From NCBI GenBank assembly GCA_947166565.1, contig CAMVEL010000006.1, positions 21,356-85,355 of the forward strand: a stretch of DNA of 64,000 nt, given 5' to 3'. Under the pieces are notes generated by a model, which saw only the letters and a list, made by a program, of their open reading frames with translations, searched no databases and was not told the origin of the DNA. A program made the position numbers and the translations under genes. Numbering within the stretch: position 1 is the stretch's first letter; every line of letters starts with the position of its first letter. This document shows, piece by piece, positions 16,026 to 25,438 of the stretch. Origin of the DNA: an uncultured Erysipelotrichaceae bacterium. GTDB taxonomy: Bacteria > Bacillota_I > Bacilli_A > RFN20 > CAG-826.

Positions 16026-17057
16026 TTATTCAACTTTCATCTTATCGATGTTCTTGATGATGTCTTTCGCTAGGGCAATCTGGGTTCTAGCTCTTATTAG
16101 GTTATGGGTTGGGTATTCCACGCGGAAATACTCGTCGCCATTGATGAAGTCTGTTAAGAAACGGAGGGCCAATTCTTCCGTGATGACAAGGATTGAATAA
16201 GGTAAGAGTTCCACTTCTTTTTTATTCATCGTCTCCTTCATCATCGAATAATAACCGCGGAGATAAGCTTTATAGATGCCCATATCCACCTTGAGTTTAG
16301 AGGTATCGAGAGAGTCTTCGTTATCTCCCGTGAATAAGGAACGGAGGCCATCCCCAAAATCATAGAGGAAGGTTCCGGTCATAACGGTATCTAGGTCTAA
16401 GATACAGGAGACCTTGTTCGTATCTTTGTCAAAAACCACGTTATTGATCTTCGGATCGTTATGGGTGACGGATTGACGAATTTCCCCTTTATCTAAGGCA
16501 GAGGTCAATAAGGAATAATCCGCTTCCCTGCTAAGAAGGAAATCGACTTCATCCTCACATAAGGAGAGACGTCCTCTTTTATTACGGTTGACCGCCTGCC
16601 TAAAGGCGATGAAGCGTTTAACCGTGTTATGGAAATCAGGGATGACGTCGCCGATTTTTGAGACGTCAATATCCGCGAGGTCCTTATGGAACTGTCCAAA
16701 TCCCTTCGCGGCTTCTTCAACCATCTCCAAAGAAGGAAGAGCTTCATAGCAAAGGGAATTCTCGATGAATTTATAGCCACGTAGATAATCGTCCGCGACC
16801 GTATCGTAAAGCCTTCCGTCTTTGGTTTTGACTATCTCAAGGCTTCTATGGCCTTTGGAACGGATATGCTCGGTTACCAAATTGATGTTATTCATCAATA
16901 AGGCAACATTAGGGAAGACCTTGGAATTAACGAATTGGAAAATATAGGATTCCTTATCGGTTTTGACTAAGAAGGTCTTATTGATATGGCCATTGCCATA
17001 AGGCTCGATGGAGATAGGTTCTCCGTTTAAAGCAAATCTTTTGATGAGATTAATCAT
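16026..17057 (-). CDS. NahK-like N-acetylhexosamine kinase (aminoglycoside phosphotransferase fold)
   Basis: 343 residues. The N-lobe begins with a glycine loop, GNGHINKTFLVKTDKESYIFQ, as in N-acetylhexosamine 1-kinase and homoserine-kinase-like APH enzymes. The catalytic loop is QSVTHNDPKINNVVFD near residue 195 and the metal-binding segment is ILDLDTVMTGTFLYDFGDG near residue 218. NahK phosphorylates GlcNAc/GalNAc at O1 in the galacto-N-biose pathway. Its place after nagA and a ROK-like gene supports an amino-sugar substrate; a choline or other sugar kinase cannot be excluded. Last gene of the operon, followed by a strong terminator. Confidence 0.8.
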   Translation of the reverse strand: MINLIKRFALNGEPISIEPYGNGHINKTFLVKTDKESYIFQFVNSKVFPNVALLMNNINLVTEHIRSKGHRSLEIVKTKDGRLYDTVADDYLRGYKFIENSLCYEALPSLEMVEEAAKGFGQFHKDLADIDVSKIGDVIPDFHNTVKRFIAFRQAVNRNKRGRLSLCEDEVDFLLSREADYSLLTSALDKGEIRQSVTHNDPKINNVVFDKDTNKVSCILDLDTVMTGTFLYDFGDGLRSLFTGDNEDSLDTSKLKVDMGIYKAYLRGYYSMMKETMNKKEVELLPYSILVITEELALRFLTDFINGDEYFRVEYPTHNLIRARTQIALAKDIIKNIDKMKVE

Positions 17058-17109
17058 ATTCGTATATCCGTTTGTTTATATTAATTATATAAGATGAGGC
17101 CAAATATGA

Positions 17110-18489
17110 CTAACCCCTATTAGGAAGTGAGGCCGCGGCGATCGATTGGCCAACTCGCCTCATGGATTCGCTTGGCATTTGGAGATTGAAATGGGCGTAT
17201 TCAGGGAATTCCTTCCTGAGGGTTTCCCTAGCGACATCGATGATGATATCCCCTCCTTTGCCAGAGGTTACCCTTCCTAAAAGAAGGACATGCTTTATCT
17301 CATAGAATTCCGCGTAGAAGGCGAGGGCGTAACCTAGATAAATCCCAATGGTCTCAAATATCTTCTTCGCGCGAGGATCGTCTTTTTCCATTAAGAATTG
17401 GACGAAGGAAAGTTTCTCCGCGAGGGTGAGGTTTTCATCCACTTCAATATTAGCTGCAGGAAGAAGTTTGATGACCGCGTCTTGGGAAAGGTATTTGCAG
17501 CCTACCCCATAATCCTTGCTCCATTCGTCCACCATAGAATTTGGATTGAAATCTAATGGAACGAAGGCAAGCTCGCTGAACCAGCCTGGGAGATTGCCGT
17601 TATGATCGACGTATCCCCCTGCTTCAGAGGTGCCCATAGAGATGCCTAGGACGCAGTTATCATGCAAATCGACCGCACCTGCTAAGGCGGTGACGTCGCC
17701 ATCGTTAGCGACGACATAAGGAACGGGGTGGCCTAGTTCTTTAGCTAGACGCTTCGCGCAATTGACGTAAGCGTATTTAACGAGTTCAAAGTCTTTTTTG
17801 GGGACCTTGATGAAGATAGAGGAAACCATCGGACGATCGGTGACGATGACTCCGGCGGTGCTGATGCCTATTGCGTCCGCATCCCCTCCAAGAAGTTCAA
17901 CTCCGCGCTTCATCGCGGCGTAGATATGTTCATAATGGTAATTGATGTCTTCGTTAAGCTTAGGAAGCCAAACGATCTCCTCGCTGGCGATGACCTTGCC
18001 ATCAACGACCGCGGAGACCTTGATGTCGCTTCCTCCGGCATCGAAGCCGATGCGTTTCCCTTCAAGATGCCCTCCCGCGGATTCGCTGGAGACCACTTCT
18101 TTAGGAATGTTATCAAGAGTGCATTCGATGACCTCGACTTCCCTTTCGAAGGTCGTGGACCAGAAATCATAATCGAATTCCCTTAGGCCGCCTTTCCGGT
18201 AATAGGATTTGATGGCCTCGTAGACCTTATGGGAACCAGCGATATAGATACGGAATCCGCCGATTATCCACAAAATGGATTTGATGAGCCTTTCGGTGAT
18301 GAGGGCGTTCCTCTTATCGTCGATCCCATCTTCGAAGATATCGAATTCCTTCCTATAGATATATCCTCCCGCGCGTTCGACCGCGACATAAAGACGTTGC
18401 TTATTCTTGGCTTTGGCAACGTCATCGTTAAATTTTCTTATCTCTAAGATAATCGGGCGGAAATTCTTGTCTAGTTCTGGAACGATCAT
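17110..18489 (-). CDS. ROK-like sugar kinase/regulator with N-terminal extension
   Basis: 459 residues, longer than the usual ~300 for ROK kinases. Residues 1-145 form an unassigned extension. The ROK/ASKHA core follows: GKRIGFDAGGSDIKVSAVVDG (phosphate-1 loop), AIGISTAGV, YVVANDGDVTALAGA with the catalytic Asp near residue 262, and VLGISMGTSEAGGYVD. The zinc motif CxCGxxGCxE of classical ROK proteins is not present (GVGCKYLS lies in the region). It is probably a sugar kinase acting with NagA and the NahK-like kinase. A role as a sensor that also binds the sugar is possible, but no helix-turn-helix is seen. Confidence 0.7.
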   Translation of the reverse strand: MIVPELDKNFRPIILEIRKFNDDVAKAKNKQRLYVAVERAGGYIYRKEFDIFEDGIDDKRNALITERLIKSILWIIGGFRIYIAGSHKVYEAIKSYYRKGGLREFDYDFWSTTFEREVEVIECTLDNIPKEVVSSESAGGHLEGKRIGFDAGGSDIKVSAVVDGKVIASEEIVWLPKLNEDINYHYEHIYAAMKRGVELLGGDADAIGISTAGVIVTDRPMVSSIFIKVPKKDFELVKYAYVNCAKRLAKELGHPVPYVVANDGDVTALAGAVDLHDNCVLGISMGTSEAGGYVDHNGNLPGWFSELAFVPLDFNPNSMVDEWSKDYGVGCKYLSQDAVIKLLPAANIEVDENLTLAEKLSFVQFLMEKDDPRAKKIFETIGIYLGYALAFYAEFYEIKHVLLLGRVTSGKGGDIIIDVARETLRKEFPEYAHFNLQMPSESMRRVGQSIAAASLPNRG

Positions 18490-18522
18490 AAATGGAGGGT
18501 TCTTTCTATGTGTGTTTTTGTT

Positions 18523-19653
18523 TTATTTGACCTTATTGCCTTCTTTATAGACTTCCTTAACGGAATAATCCTGATCAAGAAGGACGATATCGGCGAGTTT
18601 TCCTTCTTCGAGGGTTCCCCTATCATCAAAATGGAGGCTTCTTGCGGCGTTAGAAGCAAACATCTTGGCAAGGGAGACATTATCCGCCTTGGTGACGTTT
18701 CTTACGTTACGGAGGCCTTGATCCATAAAGAGGATGCTGCCCGCGAGGGTTTTGCCGTCGCTTAGATAGGCGGCGTCTTCCTTCCTGATGCAATCAAGCC
18801 CGAAAAGTTGGAAGGAAGATTGCTCACTATGCTTGACCTTAAGGGCATCGGTGATCGCGACGAAGCGATTGGGTCCGACTATTTTATAGAAGGTCTTAAG
18901 GGTATTGGGGCAAACGTGGACCAAGTCGCAGATGACTTCGGTGAATAGACTATCGAAATACATCGCGGCCGTCACGACGCCAGGATTACGGTGATGATGG
19001 GGGGACATCGCGTTATGGGTATGGGTGGTGTTGGTTAGGCCTACTTCTATAGCTTTCTCGACTTCATCGAACGTTGCTTCGGTATGGCCAGCGGAGACCA
19101 CGACCCCTTCATTAGTGATTCTCTTGATAAAGGGCAAGGCATCTGGACGTTCGGGGGCCAAAGATATATATCTAACGTTTCCCTTGGCTTTGCTTTGGAG
19201 ATATTCGAATTCCTCGATATCGGGATCGCGGATAAATTCCGGGTTTTGGGCGCCTTTATATTTCAAACTGATATAGGGCCCTTCGAAATGGATGCCCCCT
19301 AAGGAAGGGACGTCTTTCTTAATCCTCGCAACGGTTTCGCAAACCCTTGCTAAGGAAGATTTATCGCTAGTGAGGGTCGTCGCCAAAAAGGTGGTGACCC
19401 CTTCTTCATAGAGGGAGGAAGCGATTATCTTATAATCATCTTCCCTTGCATCCATGAAATCGATGCCCATTGATCCATGGATATGGATATCGATGAATCC
19501 AGGAAAAGCGATTAAGCCTTCCTTTTCGATAGATTCCTTATTGCCGACATATGGCTTTTTGCCAATTGAAAGGATCTTATTCCCCTCAACTTCAATATAA
19601 CCCCTTTCTATCTCTTCGTTTGGGGTTACGATTCTTAGATTATTTAATATCAC
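18523..19653 (-). CDS. nagA: N-acetylglucosamine-6-phosphate deacetylase
   Basis: 376 residues from GTG 19653, chosen because GGAAGG precedes it and the protein then starts VILNNLRIVTP as usual for NagA; a TTG at 19680 has no such site. Amidohydrolase motifs are present: DIHIHGSMGIDFMD, GGIHFEGPYIS with the metal-binding Glu near 130, VSAGHTEATFDEV, THTHNAMSPHHHR and the catalytic Asp in FVAITDAL. It removes acetate from GlcNAc-6-P to give GlcN-6-P. First gene of a three-gene operon with the two kinases; no nagB is visible. Confidence 0.95.
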   Translation of the reverse strand: MILNNLRIVTPNEEIERGYIEVEGNKILSIGKKPYVGNKESIEKEGLIAFPGFIDIHIHGSMGIDFMDAREDDYKIIASSLYEEGVTTFLATTLTSDKSSLARVCETVARIKKDVPSLGGIHFEGPYISLKYKGAQNPEFIRDPDIEEFEYLQSKAKGNVRYISLAPERPDALPFIKRITNEGVVVSAGHTEATFDEVEKAIEVGLTNTTHTHNAMSPHHHRNPGVVTAAMYFDSLFTEVICDLVHVCPNTLKTFYKIVGPNRFVAITDALKVKHSEQSSFQLFGLDCIRKEDAAYLSDGKTLAGSILFMDQGLRNVRNVTKADNVSLAKMFASNAARSLHFDDRGTLEEGKLADIVLLDQDYSVKEVYKEGNKVK

Positions 19654-19748
19654 AAAGGCCTTCCAATCTAGCTTTAGCAAGAATAGTTAAGCATAAGGGA
19701 AAAAGGAAGGCAAATAAAAATATAAGTATATTTTCATTTAAGGTGTTG

Positions 19749-19863
19749 CAGATTTATGGGGCATGGGCATCTATCGAACTTTCAGTTTTGTGGGAAACGG
19801 CCTCAAAAAGGTTGTCAGTTTTGTGGTAAATGACCCCTAAACACCTTGCAGTTTTGTGGGAAA
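19749..19863 (+). repeat. Three (four) tandem copies of CAGTTTTGTGGGAAA at 33-bp period
   Basis: CAGTTTTGTGG(G/T)AAA occurs at 19783-19797, 19816-19830 and 19849-19863, exactly 33 bp apart; a weaker copy (CAGATTTATGGGGCA) lies at 19749-19763. The spacers are unrelated. Regular helical phasing suggests several bound protein molecules. Multiple subterminal transposase sites of this kind are known at the ends of IS21-family elements, but no transposase gene is near. Confidence 0.75.
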
Positions 19864-19869
19864 ACAAGA

Positions 19870-19918
19870 AAAAGGCATCCCCATGGTTTCCTTAAATATG
19901 GTTATGGGGACGCCTTTT
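19870..19918 (-). terminator. Terminator of the lipase-like lipoprotein gene
   Basis: AAAGGC(A)TCCCCAT pairs with ATGGGG(A)CGCCTTT around a 21-base loop; on the minus strand the stem is followed by TTTTTCTTG. It begins about 22 bases after the stop codon. Confidence 0.75.
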
Positions 19919-19940
19919 AAAGTTAAGTAATATCGATATT

Positions 19941-22463
19941 TTAGTTCATGACCTTGGCTTTAAGGTAAGCTAGGTACATCTCATGGAAATGCGCGGGATA
20001 GACGAACATCACCCCGTTTATGAAGGTCGCGGCGTTTTCGATATCCTTGGTCAGGCTATATTCGCCTTCAGGATTGAAGAGAAGGTTGATGATGATGTCT
20101 TTGACTTGATTTGGCTTAGCTTCAAGGAGATCGACGTATTTGCCGTTTCTTTCATTCCTTAGTTTCTCCAATAGGTCGATAATGGACTGGCTAACCGCAT
20201 CCTTGAATGGGAGTGGGGTCTTGCCGTCTTCCTCTTTTGGAGAGGCGTTATTGAGGATTTCCATAAGGGTATCGCCGAGAGGGGCGGGATCCTTAGCAAT
20301 GGTCTGCTCGCCATCAAAGGAACCATTGAAGATGAGGTTGACGAGATTTGGGGAACCGCTTAAGGCCATGAGGGAAGCCGCGGTATACATGAGATATCTC
20401 ATCTGCCAATCGGGGGCGATAAGGGTGCCTTCATCATACCTTCCGTTTGCGCAGCAATCGAGGACATCGAGGATTCCAGCGCGTAGCATCGCGGTTTCAT
20501 TCTCATAATCGCTTGGGTTATAGGTTTTGCCGGTTAACATGCCTAGATATGAAGCATATTCAAGAGGGAAGATGCCGGCAAGGGCGTCGATTATCGGGGA
20601 GACGATCTCGGAATCCTTGTTCTCACTCACGTGCTTCGAAAGGAGCTCGAATAGGCCATCGACGGTGCGCGGCTGATATTCATGCTCCTTCGCATAATCG
20701 AGGATCGAAGAATAGAGGAGCCCAATATTCTCTGGGAGGATGGAGATTAGTTTTTCATACCTTCCCTTACTATTTGGGTCGGTTTGGTAATCGTTAACGA
20801 GGAAATCGAGGAAATCGGAGAGGAATTGCTGATCGGTATAGGTCGGCCGGTCATCGATCTCCTTTCCAAAAAGTTCCATCAAATCCATGATGATATCGCT
20901 TAAAGCGGCCTTGGGTTCGATGTTTTTGCTTTCCGAAGCGTAATCGATATAGGTGAATAAGGCGGCTTTGACAATCGCCCCGATATTGGACTTTAGATCA
21001 TCGAACAAGGTCGAATCGTCAAGTCCGAATAAGACGGTGAAGGCCCCGAAAAGATCGGAATAGCCCTTTTCGACCATATCCGCGCGGGAATCGCCTAATT
21101 TAAGCAAAGAAGCTAGACGTTCCTCGAGAAGGGAATCCATTGAGATTTTCTTCTTTGTATCGACTAGTTCGAAATTCTGGAAATCGATGGTCTTGCCAGG
21201 AAGAGCGATGGAATAATTCTTCTCCGCGGAGAATTTGGAGGCGGTTTCTTCATCGTATTCCTTCAAATAGGTAAGCATGCTTTCTTCGCCATAGACGATA
21301 TCCTCTGTTTTGCCATAACGCGAGAAATCCCATTCCTTATAGGGGAGCTTGGTTATATAATCGCCAGTCGCTGTAAAATTATGGATACCGTTATATTGGC
21401 TTCCGCTTAAATCGAGGGTCCCTTCCCCTTCATAGACATAAGGGTCTTCAACCGTATCGATATAGCCTTCCGCTTCCCTTGGACCAGATACGCTTAAGGC
21501 ATCGGAGAGAGTGACGCCGGTATTCGGTAAGGTAAGTGGGGTCCCGATGGTATAGACGAATAAATCGCTTGGAGTAAGTCTGACCTTCTCGCCTAGATAA
21601 GCGGATCCATCCGCGAGATATCCTCCGAAAAGGTTCGCAACAGCTGCCCCGCGGCTATATCCGGAAGCCCAAAGCTTGATCTTGCCCTCGATCTTTCTGC
21701 TAGAAATATAGTCTTTGAGGAAGCGAAGCAATTCGTCCCTAGCTTCCTTGAATCCTTGATGGATACCGCTTTTCCCCATATTGAAATTACCATACCATTC
21801 AAGGTCATAACCGGCGTTACGCGGGAAAAAAGCAAGAAGGGTGAAGGGCTCGCCTTTAGCGTCCTTCAATACCTTTCTTCCAACGATCGCCCCGATCGAA
21901 TCCTCGAGTTTCACTTCCCTTGCGTAATAACCGTTAAGCGCGATATCGGAGAATCCCGTATCAAGGAGGAGGTTCTTGATCTTACCTCCCTTGTTATCCG
22001 CAGGATCACAATAGGAGGCCCCTCCAGCCATCGCGGACATCAAGGCTAGTTCAGGGTTAAGCGAAGCGGAATCATTTAGGAACCAACGGTCATCATAGAT
22101 GGCCTTGTCCTTCCTTTGATATGATTCCTCATCTTCCTTCTTGAAATGGTTGAAGGTAACGACTTCCACTTCCTTGCGGATAAGGTCGGATCCCTCCGGT
22201 TCACTTGATTCGCTGGCTTCACTTGATTGTCTGGACTCGATTGGTTCGCTGGATTCACTGGATTCAGGAGGCAGGCTCGAATCACTGGGGGTGACTTCTG
22301 TTTGGGAAGTCTTTTCCCCTTCGGTTGAGGTGATAGAGGATTCAGGATCCTCGCTTCTTGAAGTGGGACTAGTCTCGCTGCTTCTACTTGATTCAGCTTG
22401 GCCGCCACAGGCGGAAAGAAGCAATGGCATTATTCCTAAAACCAATAATTTAGTCTTTTTCAT
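19941..22463 (-). CDS. Large lipoprotein with class 3 lipase-like alpha/beta-hydrolase domain
   Basis: 840 residues. A signal peptide ends in the lipobox LLLSACGG (Cys about 19) and is followed by an ~75-residue Ser/Glu/Pro linker. The hydrolase domain (about 130-420) has the nucleophile elbow in LWASGYSRGAAVANLFGG, then DLFVYTIGTP, and GDYITKLPYKEWDFSRYGK, which resembles the N-x-x-D-x-V-P-x-x-P region before the catalytic His of lipase_3/DUF2974 proteins. The C-terminal ~400 residues are helical and unassigned. A paralogue without lipobox is at 37107-39110. Likely an extracytoplasmic esterase; substrate unknown. GGGAGG precedes the start. Confidence 0.75.
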   Translation of the reverse strand: MKKTKLLVLGIMPLLLSACGGQAESSRSSETSPTSRSEDPESSITSTEGEKTSQTEVTPSDSSLPPESSESSEPIESRQSSEASESSEPEGSDLIRKEVEVVTFNHFKKEDEESYQRKDKAIYDDRWFLNDSASLNPELALMSAMAGGASYCDPADNKGGKIKNLLLDTGFSDIALNGYYAREVKLEDSIGAIVGRKVLKDAKGEPFTLLAFFPRNAGYDLEWYGNFNMGKSGIHQGFKEARDELLRFLKDYISSRKIEGKIKLWASGYSRGAAVANLFGGYLADGSAYLGEKVRLTPSDLFVYTIGTPLTLPNTGVTLSDALSVSGPREAEGYIDTVEDPYVYEGEGTLDLSGSQYNGIHNFTATGDYITKLPYKEWDFSRYGKTEDIVYGEESMLTYLKEYDEETASKFSAEKNYSIALPGKTIDFQNFELVDTKKKISMDSLLEERLASLLKLGDSRADMVEKGYSDLFGAFTVLFGLDDSTLFDDLKSNIGAIVKAALFTYIDYASESKNIEPKAALSDIIMDLMELFGKEIDDRPTYTDQQFLSDFLDFLVNDYQTDPNSKGRYEKLISILPENIGLLYSSILDYAKEHEYQPRTVDGLFELLSKHVSENKDSEIVSPIIDALAGIFPLEYASYLGMLTGKTYNPSDYENETAMLRAGILDVLDCCANGRYDEGTLIAPDWQMRYLMYTAASLMALSGSPNLVNLIFNGSFDGEQTIAKDPAPLGDTLMEILNNASPKEEDGKTPLPFKDAVSQSIIDLLEKLRNERNGKYVDLLEAKPNQVKDIIINLLFNPEGEYSLTKDIENAATFINGVMFVYPAHFHEMYLAYLKAKVMN

Positions 22464-22507
22464 ATCATGAACCTCCCAAATCGGTTTTTTCTTGCGGCAA
22501 TTCTACT

Positions 22508-22524
22508 TGAATAAAACTTATTCA
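22508..22524. promoter_or_regulatory. Dyad TGAATAA-AAC-TTATTCA upstream of the lipoprotein gene
   Basis: A perfect 7-bp dyad about 45 bases upstream of the start codon, close to a TAGAAT -10-like box on the minus strand. It could be an operator; no regulator is identified. Confidence 0.4.
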
Positions 22525-22544
22525 TAAAGTAGGCAAAACAAAGG

Positions 22545-22573
22545 AAAAGGCCGCGCCCAAGGGGGTGCGGCCT
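22545..22573 (-). terminator. Terminator of the tyrosine-phosphatase lipoprotein gene
   Basis: Minus strand AGGCCGC...GCGGCCT followed by TTTTCC, about 28 bases after the stop codon. Confidence 0.8.
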
Positions 22574-22600
22574 AATTTGGCTTGTTGTTCTTTGACGGCC

Positions 22601-25312
22601 TTATTTGGCTGCTAAGGACATGTTGCCGTTAGCGTTGACGGATAGACGGTATCCGCCGGAGGAGCCAACGGAGATGACGATGGTGTTGACGACGTCTTTC
22701 TCGAGATTGACTTCGGCGAAGGCGACATCGACGAACTCTTTGTTGTTGGTGGTTAGTCCGATTTCGCCATAGCTCTTGCCGGTGACGAGGACGGTGCCGG
22801 CGACGTCATTGGCCTTAATGGTGAAGGCCTGTCCATCGCTACCGATGACGTAGTCGGTGCCATTGGAGTTGCCGGCTAGAGGGATCGTGAGGACATAGGT
22901 GCCGGTGGCTGGGACGCCTTTGACCCTGAAGATATAGTTGGAGCTCTGTTTGAACTTGCCGGAATCGAGGGTCGCGGAATCCTCGGTGATCGCATCGGAC
23001 CATTTGAAGGTCGGATAGACGGCCTTGGTGTCGCTTGGATCTGGTGGGACGATTTCCTCGCCGACGATGGTGGCGTCGGAATTGAACATGATGTGGACCT
23101 TGCCGGAGAAGGTTAGGCGGTAGCCAACGGCTTCCTGCCATAGACGGATGACGTTATCACCGGCTTTGAGGTCGATATCGGCGAAATAGAATGGGCCAGC
23201 GCCGCAGCCAGCTTCGGTATAGGTGCCCGCGATATTCGGATAGATCTTATCGCCATCGCCGAGTTGGACGGAATAACGCCACTTGGCTTCGGTTTCCTTA
23301 TCCTTGTATTCTTCGCTTGCTGGATCGTTTGGATAATCTTCGCCGGTGACTGGGTTAACTGGGTTAACGGCCTTGTTCTGGTTGAAGAAATAACGGTTCA
23401 TGTTGCCGGAGGAATCGGTCTTGCCTTCGAAGTAGATCTTCGCACCGGTGATGGCCTTATCGACGTTGATGTGCCAGGCGGTGTTGGTCTTGCCCTTGTT
23501 ATTCATCTTGGTGGCGACACTAGATTGGGCGACGCCATCTTCATAGGTGACGCCATCGGTATAGGCAATCGCGATTTCCTTATCGCCGCAGCCGGCGCAG
23601 GTGCCTAAGGTAACAGGCTTGCCATCGGCATTAGCGACGGTCTTCTCGACTTTGTAGTTATGAGCGCCTTTTGGAGTCTCGGTGACGACTCTCTTCTCGC
23701 AGACGGAGCAGACTTTTTCGATATGGCCTTCATGGGCGCAATCGGCTTCCTGGGTATGCTCGGGGTCGACGACGAGGTTATGACGGCCCCAGTCGCAGCG
23801 GACGTTGGCGTCTTCTTCGGCTTCATGATAGTGGCCTAAGTCGTTTCCGACGAAGGCACCGGCTTTTGGCGTGTAGGTCGGTTCGGTCTCAGTGATGCCG
23901 GCTTCATAGCCTTCGAGCATGATGGAGCGGATCTTCTCGATCGTGGCCTTTGGAACGTTGAAGAAGTTCACGAGGACGTTTTCGGCGTTGACGTTGACGG
24001 TCTTCGTCTTATCGAATTCCGGACGCTTGGTGAAGGCGTCGAGGAATTTCGGGAAGTGGGCGTTGCTCGAATTATGCATATGGCAACGTTTGTTGTTGGT
24101 TTCGGTGGTGAGCTCGAAATCGGCGACGAGGTCGGTATAGGAGACACCTAGGATCGCGTTAAGGAAGAAGGCGATCATGCCAGTGCGGTCCGCGCCACCC
24201 CAGCAATGGAAGTAAACGTGTTCCTTATCGGCATTGGAGAGAAGCTCGAAGATTTGTGGGACGGAGGCTTGCGAGGTGGATCCGAAGAAGGAATCGTAAG
24301 CGACTACCTCTAATGGATGGTAGGCCGCGGTGGTAAGGCAAGAGACGGTCCTGCCGTTACGGCCGCCGGAATCCTTGAGATCGATTTCATGGGCGATCTT
24401 CATGACTTCCTTGTTGACCTTCTCGACGTTCTCGTTGTAGTTCGCGCCGTGAGAGGAGAAGGATTCATCGATGATTTCGTAACCACGATAGATGAGGCCT
24501 TGTTTTATCCTCTTGCCATAGGAGGTCTTATAACCACCCATGTCGCGGATATTGGGGACGCCGCCCATCGAGATGGTGCGGACGTAATCGGCGGTGGTGA
24601 AGGTCGCTTCCTGGGAAACGTAGCGCTTGGCGCCATCGGCGAGGAGCTGATATTTGTAGGTGGTGTTCGCGTAGAGGTTTGGAAGATCGGCGGTGATCAG
24701 ATCGCTATTGGCTTGGATGATGCGCTCATCGGACTTGTCGGCCTTCGACCAAACCCTGATGTAGGCTTTGGTGTATTCGAGGTTGCCTTTTTCCCAAGAA
24801 ACGCGGATTGGGTAGTTCTCGGTCTTGCCCGAATAATCGTTGCGGTTAAGCATCGTGCAGACATCGACTCCACCGAGTTCATCCTCGGTATAACCCTTGT
24901 AGTTATCGTCCCTATCCTGTCCTGGGGCACCAAAGTTCTCTGGTCCATAAAGGGCGGTGAGGCGATATGGGTATTGGAGGGTCTTCTCCTGCTCATGCAT
25001 CGCGTCGAGGTAGGCCTTGATCTTCGGGGAGACCATGACGTTATCGGCGACTTCGTTGAAGGCGATGTTCGCTTCTTCCTCTTCAAGCGGTTCCGTGCTG
25101 GTGACTGGAGGTTCGCTTGTGGTGGATTCCGGCTTTGTTTCCGAGGTTCCTGGAACGGTGGATGTCGCCGGAGGATTAGTCGAGGTCTGTCCACTGGGGG
25201 TCGAGGATCCCGGATCAGCCGAGGTCGTTGATGATGGGGCTGGGTTTCCGCCGCAAGCAGAAAGGGCTAGCAAAGCGGATGCCACTAGAGAGAAAAGGAT
25301 ACTTTTTTTCAT
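22601..25312 (-). CDS. Secreted tyrosine-phosphatase lipoprotein with carbohydrate-binding-like modules
   Basis: 903 residues from ATG 25312 (GGGGAA upstream); the frame is open 24 codons further but the signal peptide starts at MKKSILFSL. The lipobox LALSACGG is followed by a Thr/Ser/Pro linker (about 25-80). Then come a fibronectin III-like region (about 165-245), and a Y_phosphatase3-type domain with SMGGVPNIRDMGGYKT, IKQGLIYRGYEI and the CX5R loop HCWGGADRTG near residue 367. Two Cys-x2-Cys modules follow (VCSVCEKR, GTCAGCGDK; about 520-600), then two beta-sandwich, CBM-like modules to the end. It would sit on the outer surface and dephosphorylate phosphotyrosine, phosphoserine or a phospholipid; substrate unknown. 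Confidence 0.85.
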   Translation of the reverse strand: MKKSILFSLVASALLALSACGGNPAPSSTTSADPGSSTPSGQTSTNPPATSTVPGTSETKPESTTSEPPVTSTEPLEEEEANIAFNEVADNVMVSPKIKAYLDAMHEQEKTLQYPYRLTALYGPENFGAPGQDRDDNYKGYTEDELGGVDVCTMLNRNDYSGKTENYPIRVSWEKGNLEYTKAYIRVWSKADKSDERIIQANSDLITADLPNLYANTTYKYQLLADGAKRYVSQEATFTTADYVRTISMGGVPNIRDMGGYKTSYGKRIKQGLIYRGYEIIDESFSSHGANYNENVEKVNKEVMKIAHEIDLKDSGGRNGRTVSCLTTAAYHPLEVVAYDSFFGSTSQASVPQIFELLSNADKEHVYFHCWGGADRTGMIAFFLNAILGVSYTDLVADFELTTETNNKRCHMHNSSNAHFPKFLDAFTKRPEFDKTKTVNVNAENVLVNFFNVPKATIEKIRSIMLEGYEAGITETEPTYTPKAGAFVGNDLGHYHEAEEDANVRCDWGRHNLVVDPEHTQEADCAHEGHIEKVCSVCEKRVVTETPKGAHNYKVEKTVANADGKPVTLGTCAGCGDKEIAIAYTDGVTYEDGVAQSSVATKMNNKGKTNTAWHINVDKAITGAKIYFEGKTDSSGNMNRYFFNQNKAVNPVNPVTGEDYPNDPASEEYKDKETEAKWRYSVQLGDGDKIYPNIAGTYTEAGCGAGPFYFADIDLKAGDNVIRLWQEAVGYRLTFSGKVHIMFNSDATIVGEEIVPPDPSDTKAVYPTFKWSDAITEDSATLDSGKFKQSSNYIFRVKGVPATGTYVLTIPLAGNSNGTDYVIGSDGQAFTIKANDVAGTVLVTGKSYGEIGLTTNNKEFVDVAFAEVNLEKDVVNTIVISVGSSGGYRLSVNANGNMSLAAK

Positions 25313-25438
25313 GTGTAATTCCCCTTGTTTGTAAAAATAGTATAAAGGAAACGCGCAAGGCGTTAGAGGGACTATGTTGCGCAAAAGACGCGCTTATTTA
25401 TGCGGTTTATATATGAAAATATGTAGATAAAAGCCGAA

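Noticed and set aside
24317..25231. 304-codon plus-strand open frame opposite the phosphatase lipoprotein gene
   Set aside because: It is the mirror frame of a G+C-rich gene; composition is Gly/Val/Asp repetitive, no family, no ribosome binding site, while the minus frame has signal peptide, lipobox and a phosphatase motif.
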